Part shown: in pieces, positions 1 to 4,826 of the stretch
Layout of the letters: every line of letters starts with the position of its first letter
Numbering within the stretch: position 1 is the first letter of the stretch
Assembly: GCA_947472965.1 (NCBI GenBank)
Contig: CANJEF010000083.1
Span: forward strand, 1 to 6,290
DNA: 6,290 nt
Reading direction: 5' to 3'
DNA from: Sphingobacteriales bacterium
Lineage (GTDB): Bacteria > Bacteroidota > Bacteroidia > Chitinophagales > Chitinophagaceae
Program-made: the position numbers and the translations under genes
The notes under the pieces: model-generated
What the model saw: only the letters and a program-made list of their open reading frames with translations
The model's database searches: none
Told to the model about the DNA's origin: nothing

Positions 1-51
1 AAAATACAAAACGACTTTTTTAAGCTACAGATTGTTTATTTTGAGGATAAA

Positions 52-1761
52 GTGTATTTTTCAGAATTATTTTGCATTTTATCAAATAAAATAAACCTTA
101 TTATCCGGGAAAGACTCTTAATATTTATAAAGATTATAATATTTTCCGTTCTCGGCCTCCAAGGACAGGATACCACATTTGTGAGAAGTCATGCTTTTGA
201 AAGTAGTGTAAATAATATCGACGGTGATGGCAAAAACCTCATCGTTCGAACACAAAACAAGCTATATGTTCTAACAGATGGAAAATTTGAGGAGATCAGA
301 AGGGTTAACTTGAGAAATGGCAGGTATACTTGGATTAAGAGCCAGGGTAATTTGAGTAGGGTTGCTACCTACAATTCAACTTTACTTCCGCAAAATAAAT
401 TGGTTGCGGCTGAATCAATTAGACATTTGTTGCCAGGATCGTTTCATTCTAACATCACGAAGGCAAGCATAGGAAATACATTTTACCTCAATTACAAGGG
501 AAATCTGCTGGAATACCATATTAATAACTTCTATTTCATTGCACACAGGGAAAAGTCGGTTAGATCTGTTTATACCGACGATTCAATAAGGATAATATCA
601 AGCTATTCAGGTGTTTTTATTGATAGGGATTATAGACTGTTTACAAATGAAACTTTACCTGGAGGGAATTACGCAAATGGAGAGACATTTAAAATAAATG
701 GGACATATTATTTATGTAAAGATTATTTATATCAACTTAAAAACAACAGGTGGGAGAAAGTCCCAATACCTGGTAACGATCCTTCATTTATTAAAATGAA
801 AGAACTTGAACAACGTGTCCTGTTTTTAGCATCAAATCGAATTGGTTATGTTGATTTAGAGAAGGCCTCTTTAACAAAAACATTGTTTGAATCTAAATCC
901 GAATTAAATGATGTTGAAATCCTGAATGGCAGAATTTTTATAGCAAGTTCAGATGGCAACATCTACACTCTTGGGTTGAATGGTGAAAATGTTAAAATAA
1001 ATAATATTGGGTCTCCAATAAATGATATCAATATTCAAGGGGATCTGGCATTGTTGTCTTGTAGAAATGGGTTGTATGAGTACACTTTAAAAACAGGGAC
1101 CTCGAAAAAAATTTTTGAATTTAATACTGCAGTTCAATCACTAAATATCAATGAAAATATAATAGTAACAACCTTTGATGGGCTTTACTTGATAAATGGG
1201 AAAAAAATATACAATATCATTCCCAAGACAGAATTTAACAAGTATGGGTTGACCGTTTTTGGGAGTGAGATATATGCGGGTTCTATTCAAGGATTATATG
1301 TTATTAATAAAGAACAACTTTTATTCGATGTTTTACCCGGATTAAGTCCAATTATAGTTCTTGATTCCACTGATAATTCAATTTATTGGAAAGTCCTTTT
1401 TGTCTTAGCGATTATTACACTTGGAATCATTGTTTTTTACTTACAAAAAAGCAAAGTCAAACTTACTGCTGAGATTAGGAAAAAGTCTAAAATAACGCCT
1501 GAGTCTATCAGGGAAATTATGCTTGAAAATGAAAATCTGGTTAGTGTAGAATCAATTGCAGCCTATTTTGAAACTTCAACTGTTCAACTGAACCGAGTTC
1601 TTAAAAAGTACAATACCAGTGGCTTGATACTTCTTAAAGACATTAAAAAAGACATCATTAAAGAAGGGGTATTGAAAGGGATGGACTTAGACATGATTGC
1701 TACTAGGGTAGGTTATAGCGTGAAGTACATCAAAAAGAATTTCCCAGAAAGCTTGGGTTAG
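52..1761 (+). CDS. Membrane-anchored beta-propeller sensor with C-terminal AraC-type DNA-binding domain
   Basis: Probable one-component transmembrane transcription regulator. Residues about 18-38 (RERLL..., then a run of I/F/L) look like a signal peptide or N-terminal anchor. The following ~400 residues are beta-rich; four similar units begin near residues 287, 324, 362 and 397, with patterns such as DGNIYTL, RNGLYEY, FDGLYLI and IQGLYVI, as in beta-propeller blades. A single transmembrane helix lies at about 448-464, followed by a basic stretch. Residues ~480-566 fit an AraC-type double helix-turn-helix: the first around 497-520 (SVESIAAYFETST), the second around 543-566 (MIATRVGYSVKYIKKNF). 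By inference the propeller senses a periplasmic signal and the HTH acts in the cytoplasm. No histidine kinase, receiver or Y_Y_Y domain is visible. The GTG at 52 follows GAGG (43-46), but the frame is open to base 1, so the start may lie upstream. Ligand and targets are unknown. It looks more A+T-rich than the rimP-infB genes. Confidence 0.8.
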   Translation: MYFSELFCILSNKINLIIRERLLIFIKIIIFSVLGLQGQDTTFVRSHAFESSVNNIDGDGKNLIVRTQNKLYVLTDGKFEEIRRVNLRNGRYTWIKSQGNLSRVATYNSTLLPQNKLVAAESIRHLLPGSFHSNITKASIGNTFYLNYKGNLLEYHINNFYFIAHREKSVRSVYTDDSIRIISSYSGVFIDRDYRLFTNETLPGGNYANGETFKINGTYYLCKDYLYQLKNNRWEKVPIPGNDPSFIKMKELEQRVLFLASNRIGYVDLEKASLTKTLFESKSELNDVEILNGRIFIASSDGNIYTLGLNGENVKINNIGSPINDINIQGDLALLSCRNGLYEYTLKTGTSKKIFEFNTAVQSLNINENIIVTTFDGLYLINGKKIYNIIPKTEFNKYGLTVFGSEIYAGSIQGLYVINKEQLLFDVLPGLSPIIVLDSTDNSIYWKVLFVLAIITLGIIVFYLQKSKVKLTAEIRKKSKITPESIREIMLENENLVSVESIAAYFETSTVQLNRVLKKYNTSGLILLKDIKKDIIKEGVLKGMDLDMIATRVGYSVKYIKKNFPESLG

Positions 1762-1772
1762 GACAATGATAA

Positions 1773-1997
1773 CTATAACTCTTCAAACTCAATATAATCG
1801 TCCTGATTTATTGAAGGCTTTTGGTCTTTTTTCTTCTCAGCGGATTTTTGTCCTGCAGTGCTTTCTGCCCGTTGCTGCTTTACGGAATCAAATTGCCTCT
1901 TAACTTGTTTGGTTGTCTTGTATATTGGAATTACCAATTGAAACACAAAGCGGTAAAGGAAATAAATAGCAAAGCCAATAAGGATGTAACGAAACAT
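1773..1997 (-). CDS. Small single-helix membrane protein with charged tail, function unknown
   Basis: This 74-aa protein has one hydrophobic N-terminal helix at about residues 4-25 (ILIGFAIYFLYRF...), then a basic stretch (KTTKQVKRQF), a K/Q/E-rich linker and an acidic end (DDYIEFEEL). A short N-terminal anchor with a polar cytoplasmic tail is typical of small hypothetical proteins in Bacteroidota; it resembles DUF4834-type proteins, but I cannot confirm membership. It converges on the plus-strand regulator with only 11 bp between the stop codons. It lies 104 bp downstream of the 100-aa gene on the same strand, so it may be a separate transcript. No Shine-Dalgarno is visible. A TAnnTTTG match lies 4 bases upstream of the ATG. 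The plus-strand frame across the same bases is an uninterrupted but featureless sequence and is judged a shadow. Confidence 0.68.
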   Translation of the reverse strand: MFRYILIGFAIYFLYRFVFQLVIPIYKTTKQVKRQFDSVKQQRAESTAGQKSAEKKKDQKPSINQDDYIEFEEL

Positions 1998-2001
1998 GTG
2001 A

Positions 2002-2009
2002 CAAAGGTA
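2002..2009 (-). promoter_or_regulatory. Weak candidate -7 element upstream of the 74-aa gene
   Basis: Read on the minus strand this is TACCTTTG, an exact match to the Bacteroidota -7 consensus TAnnTTTG. It ends 4 bases before the ATG, so a transcript from it would be almost leaderless. There is no good TTTG about 19-21 bases upstream. An 8-base match with four fixed A/T-rich positions is easily found by chance, so this is tentative. Confidence 0.2.
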
Positions 2010-2101
2010 ATAAAAAGGATATTTTAATGAATATTTGAAAGTAGAGTTTGTTCGGGCAGAGGATCAATTAATTGGCCCTTCTAATGCTGATAATTCTTAA
2101 A

Positions 2102-2404
2102 TTAATCATTTTTGCCAAATGCCTTGTGTATTCCTTCACCCAGTTTATCTGCAAGCGTTTCTGCAAGTTTGCTCACACCGGTTTGTAACTTCTCGCTTTC
2201 CATGATACGGGTTACCATATCAGCCCAGAAATGGGTAGTCGATTTTTTTCTCGATCCAAAGAAAGAGTTGAAGGTCATTCCAACATAGTTTTCTTTGAAT
2301 GATTGGAGATTATGATCAAGTTGAACTTCAACCTCAAGCTGTCTTTTTTTTAACTCCCTAACCTTACGCTCAAGTCCTTTTATATTGTGAATTGCTTTAT
2401 TCAT
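2102..2404 (-). CDS. Small coiled-coil protein, YqjK-like by position, function unknown
   Basis: This 100-aa, highly charged protein has no signal peptide or transmembrane segment. Residues ~8-40 (IKGLERKVRELKKRQLEVEV onward) look like a coiled coil. A central segment contains FNSFFGSRKKSTTHFW, and residues ~64-97 look like an amphipathic helix rich in A, L, K and E. It starts 9 bp downstream of the holin-like gene and is almost certainly cotranscribed with it. In enterobacteria the YqjE membrane protein is followed by the similarly sized coiled-coil protein YqjK. The parallel here is one of position, size and general character, not of recognisable sequence identity. It may be a cytoplasmic partner of the membrane protein. 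No family is assigned. Confidence 0.7.
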   Translation of the reverse strand: MNKAIHNIKGLERKVRELKKRQLEVEVQLDHNLQSFKENYVGMTFNSFFGSRKKSTTHFWADMVTRIMESEKLQTGVSKLAETLADKLGEGIHKAFGKND

Positions 2405-2413
2405 AATCTCAAA

Positions 2414-2809
2414 TTAATAATCTTCATCTTCTTCATCCTTGTCATCCTGCAAAGATGCTCTCAGGAATAGGCGGATGAATGGGTTTACAAAAAGTGGTTT
2501 TCTCAGCAAAATGCAAATTATGGTGATCAATAAAAAAAGAAAGCCTCCACACAAGAATCCCAAGGCCGCACTTCCGAGTAGGTCTGACATATACCAAGAG
2601 AAGGAAGTCACAAGGAACAGCATGAAAAACAAGAGCATAAAACTTGTGATGAATATCAGCAATAGGATGCTGAGCATTTTCGAAAGGACTTTAACACTTT
2701 TTAACCTGAAAATTTCCAGTCTGGTTTCAAGATATTCGCTGACTAGTTTTTTGTTTTCTTCGTAAAAGCCGAAGAGGGTTTCCTGAGATGACTTTTCCGT
2801 TGACGACAT
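2414..2809 (-). CDS. Phage-holin-superfamily-III-like / YqjE-type (DUF1469) membrane protein
   Basis: This 131-aa protein has a polar N-terminus with an amphipathic helix at ~16-40 (ENKKLVSEYLETRLEIFRLK), two transmembrane helices at ~46-70 and ~79-102 separated by a short turn (SWYMSDLLGS), and an acidic C-terminus (DDKDEEDEDY). This layout is that of the chromosomal 'phage holin family' / YqjE (DUF1469) proteins common in Bacteroidota. Despite the name these are housekeeping envelope proteins of unclear function, and no endolysin or phage gene lies nearby. By family analogy the termini are cytoplasmic. It is first in a minus-strand unit with the 100-aa coiled-coil gene. The 215-bp region to rimP is divergent and should hold its promoter, but I see only a poor match (TAACTTTA, minus strand, 2833-2826) and no -33 partner. 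No Shine-Dalgarno precedes the ATG. Confidence 0.8.
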   Translation of the reverse strand: MSSTEKSSQETLFGFYEENKKLVSEYLETRLEIFRLKSVKVLSKMLSILLLIFITSFMLLFFMLFLVTSFSWYMSDLLGSAALGFLCGGFLFLLITIICILLRKPLFVNPFIRLFLRASLQDDKDEEDEDY

Positions 2810-2933
2810 AAGTGGTTAATTGGTTTAAAGTTAATGTATTTTGAATTTGATAACATGATGCTGATCATTCTTCTAAGTGATTGATATTTGACCTGTTATA
2901 ATGTTGTTATTAAAGTGATGGCGGTGCGTTTTT

Positions 2934-2964
2934 TTTGTTATTTCGCGGAAATAGCCTATGTTTG
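2934..2964 (+). promoter_or_regulatory. Bacteroidota sigma-ABfr-type promoter of the rimP-nusA-infB operon
   Basis: A -33 TTTG at 2934-2937 and a -7 TATGTTTG at 2957-2964 are separated by 19 bp. This matches the Bacteroidota housekeeping consensus TTTG-N(about 19)-TAnnTTTG exactly. Transcription should start near 2969-2972, giving a leader of about 54 bases before rimP. It is the only strong promoter I see in the divergent region between the holin-like gene and rimP. Confidence 0.75.
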
Positions 2965-2982
2965 CATTTCAATTAAGAGTAG

Positions 2983-3018
2983 ATGAAGGGAACGGATACG
3001 TTCCCTTCTCTTTTTTAA
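2983..3018 (+). other. Possible 11-codon leader peptide (MKGTDTFPSLF) over the attenuator hairpin
   Basis: ATG at 2983 opens an 11-codon frame that ends with TAA at 3016-3018, six bases before the rimP ATG. It covers both hairpin arms and the U-tract. It would begin only about 12 bases from the predicted transcript start, and only a weak purine run (AAGAG, 2975-2979) precedes it. Short frames of this size are common by chance, so translation is unproven. It is listed because a ribosome on it would melt the hairpin. Confidence 0.2.
2985..3016 (+). terminator. Rho-independent terminator / putative attenuator in the rimP leader
   Basis: A perfect 10-bp inverted repeat, GAAGGGAACG (2985-2994) and CGTTCCCTTC (2999-3008), encloses a GATA tetraloop and is followed by TCTTTTTT. 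If T2984 bulges, AGA (2981-2983) can also pair with TCT (3009-3011). The U-tract follows only on the plus strand, so the orientation is plus. No plus-strand gene ends upstream for more than 1.2 kb, and the structure lies between the promoter and the rimP start codon. It is therefore best read as an attenuator, or as the end of a very short RNA of about 45 bases, rather than as the terminator of an upstream gene. Confidence 0.75.
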
Positions 3019-3024
3019 CGGAAT

Positions 3025-3495
3025 ATGGGAACAGAAGAAAAATTGATATCATTGGAGCAGCTGATCGGAAAATTGCTTGAAGAAGAACAAGCCTATTTTC
3101 TCGTATCCGTTAGTATCAGGCCCATCAACAATATTCGTATTTATATTGATGGAGATGAAGGGGTTACCATTGAAAAATGTGTTAGAATCAACCGCCAGCT
3201 TTATAAGCAAATAGTTGAAAATGAATTGTTTGTTGATGGAGAGTTTTCGTTGGAAGTCTCCTCCCCGGGGGTTGACGAGCCATTGAAATTGACCCGACAA
3301 TATATCAAAAACATTGGTCGTTTTCTCGAGATTGAGACAGCAGAAGGAGTTCAAGTGGAAGGCAAGTTGATTGCAGCCGACCAATCGGGTTTGGAACTTG
3401 AAGAAGAGAAGGGTAAGGGAAAGAAAAAAGAGTTGTTGAAGCATTTTTTGCTATACGACCAAATCAAAAAAGCAACCGTTAAAGTAGTATTTTAA
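3025..3495 (+). CDS. rimP: Ribosome maturation factor RimP
   Basis: RimP (YlxS/DUF150 family) binds the 30S subunit and is needed for its late maturation around S12 in the cytoplasm. The 156-aa length is normal. The N-terminal alpha/beta domain (about 1-85) contains IRIYIDGDEGVTIEKCVRIN and the family signature LEVSSPGVDEPL (SPG at residues 80-82). The C-terminal SH3-like domain (about 86-156) begins near IKNIGRFLEIETAEG and includes a lysine-rich loop (EEKGKGKKKE). It is the first gene of the operon; nusA follows after 31 bp. ATG 3025 has no Shine-Dalgarno; it lies 8 bases after the U-tract of the leader terminator, so transcriptional readthrough should control this gene and those downstream. 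Confidence 0.95.
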   Translation: MGTEEKLISLEQLIGKLLEEEQAYFLVSVSIRPINNIRIYIDGDEGVTIEKCVRINRQLYKQIVENELFVDGEFSLEVSSPGVDEPLKLTRQYIKNIGRFLEIETAEGVQVEGKLIAADQSGLELEEEKGKGKKKELLKHFLLYDQIKKATVKVVF

Positions 3496-3526
3496 ACAGC
3501 AATAAAGAACATTAAATGAATGTTTT

Positions 3527-4774
3527 ATGGCAAGTATCAATTTAATAGAATCGTTTCAGGATTTCAAGGACGCTGAAAACATAGACCGTCCCACGCTCAT
3601 GAAGGTTTTGGAGGATGTTTTCAAAACACTTCTCAGAAAGAAATATGGCTCAGATGAGAGTTTCGATGTTATTGTAAACACCGAAAAAGGGGACCTTGAG
3701 ATTGTTCGCCGCAGGATCATTGTAGAAGATGGTGCAGTTGAAAATCCATTGGTTGAAATCGCCTACAGCGATGCAGTGAAAATTGAGCCGGATTTTGAAG
3801 TCGGGGAAGAACTTTATGAGGAAGTAGATATTCAGGATTTCGGTCGTCGTGCAATTCTTGCTGCAAAGCAAACCTTGGCGAGCAGGATCGGAGATCTTAA
3901 AAAGAATACGCTTGTTCAAAAGTATGGCGATAGGGTTGGAGAAATTATCAATGCTGAGGTCTATCAGGTATGGAAAAAAGAAGTATTGCTGATTGACGAA
4001 GATGGCAATGAATTGATACTTCCAAAATCTGAACAGATTCCTGCAGATTATTTCAAAAAGGGTGAAAGCATCCGTTCCGTTATCAAGAAAGTGGAGTTGA
4101 AAAATAACAATCCAGTAATCATATTATCGCGCACACATCCTTCATTTCTTGCAAAATTGCTTGAGATTGAAGTTCCTGAAATTTTTGACGGGCTCATTGT
4201 AATTCGCAAAATTGTAAGGGAGCCAGGCGAAAGGGCGAAGGTGGCTGTAGAAAGTTATGACGACCGCATAGATCCGGTAGGAGCTTGCGTAGGTATGAAG
4301 GGTAGCAGGATTCATGGTATCGTTAGGGAGTTGAAGAACGAAAACATTGACGTTATCAATTTCACCAATAATATTCAATTATTGATACAGCGATCGCTAA
4401 CGCCTTCAAAGATCACAAGGATGAATATCGACAATGAAGGAAAGCGTGCTGAAGTTTTCGTTTCTCCTGACCAGGTTTCACTTGCAATCGGAAAACGTGG
4501 TGTTAACATCAAGTTGGCTGAAGAGCTGACGGGTTTTGTAATTGATGTATACAGGGATAATGAAGGCGAGATGGCAGAATATGATATTGACTTGGATGAG
4601 TTTAGCGATGAGATAGAAGGATGGATTATTGAGGAACTTAAGCGAATTGGATGCGACACCGCACGCAGTGTTCTTGATCTCACTTCAACTGAACTCGAGC
4701 GTAGAACTGATCTGGAAAAGGAAACCATTGAGGAATTGAGGGAAATACTCAGAACAGAATTCGAAAAGGAATAA
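3527..4774 (+). CDS. nusA: Transcription termination/antitermination factor NusA
   Basis: NusA binds RNA polymerase and nascent RNA and modulates pausing, intrinsic termination and antitermination. The domains run in the usual order. The N-terminal RNAP-binding domain spans about 1-132. An S1 domain begins near residue 138 (GEIINAEVYQVWKKEVLLID). KH1 carries the GxxG loop GMKG at 256-259, after the conserved DPVGACVG. KH2 carries GKRG at 322-325 in LAIGKRGVNIKLAEELTG. After an acidic linker, residues ~369-411 (LKRIGCDTARSVLDLTSTEL onward) look like one helix-hairpin-helix/AR-type unit. Escherichia coli NusA (495 aa) has two such repeats; this 415-aa protein has room for one. ATG 3527 is the only in-frame start that keeps the N-terminus intact; nearby ATGs at 3516 and 3520 are out of frame. 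infB follows after 52 bp. In E. coli NusA represses its own operon; the attenuator upstream of rimP makes similar control plausible here. Confidence 0.97.
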   Translation: MASINLIESFQDFKDAENIDRPTLMKVLEDVFKTLLRKKYGSDESFDVIVNTEKGDLEIVRRRIIVEDGAVENPLVEIAYSDAVKIEPDFEVGEELYEEVDIQDFGRRAILAAKQTLASRIGDLKKNTLVQKYGDRVGEIINAEVYQVWKKEVLLIDEDGNELILPKSEQIPADYFKKGESIRSVIKKVELKNNNPVIILSRTHPSFLAKLLEIEVPEIFDGLIVIRKIVREPGERAKVAVESYDDRIDPVGACVGMKGSRIHGIVRELKNENIDVINFTNNIQLLIQRSLTPSKITRMNIDNEGKRAEVFVSPDQVSLAIGKRGVNIKLAEELTGFVIDVYRDNEGEMAEYDIDLDEFSDEIEGWIIEELKRIGCDTARSVLDLTSTELERRTDLEKETIEELREILRTEFEKE

Positions 4775-4815
4775 CGACCAATAGATTTAAACAGTAAATT
4801 TTAGCATAAAAGCTG

Positions 4816-4823
4816 AAGGAGGA
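4816..4823 (+). promoter_or_regulatory. Strong Shine-Dalgarno sequence of infB
   Basis: AAGGAGGA contains a full complement to the usual 16S anti-Shine-Dalgarno. Its AGGAGG core (4817-4822) ends 4 bases before ATG 4827. It fixes the infB start over the downstream in-frame ATG at 4854. It is unusual here because rimP, nusA and the minus-strand genes have no comparable motif. Confidence 0.7.
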
Positions 4824-4826
4824 TAA

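Noticed and set aside
1821..2027. 68-codon plus-strand frame opposite the 74-aa gene
   Set aside because: The minus-strand reading gives a sensible membrane helix plus charged tail and fits the strand of its neighbours; the plus reading has no such logic.
2061..2078. Palindrome around CAATTAATTG as a terminator for the minus-strand operon
   Set aside because: It is a loopless A/T palindrome with a mismatch in the flanks and no U-tract on the minus strand, so terminator function is not supported.
2439..2765. 108-codon plus-strand frame opposite the holin-like gene
   Set aside because: The minus-strand product has two clean transmembrane helices and a known family layout; the plus frame is a shadow.
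2414..2809. Prophage remnant suggested by the holin-like gene
   Set aside because: No lysin, structural, integrase or attachment-site signal is nearby; proteins of this family are ordinary chromosomal genes in Bacteroidota.
2855..2868. ATGAT-GCTG-ATCAT inverted repeat as an operator
   Set aside because: A 5-bp A/T-rich stem in a short intergenic region is expected by chance; nothing else supports it.
4375..4728. Minus-strand frames opposite nusA (also 3650-3919 and 4142-4378) and opposite rimP (3049-3444)
   Set aside because: All lie entirely within well-identified plus-strand genes and show no recognisable protein features.
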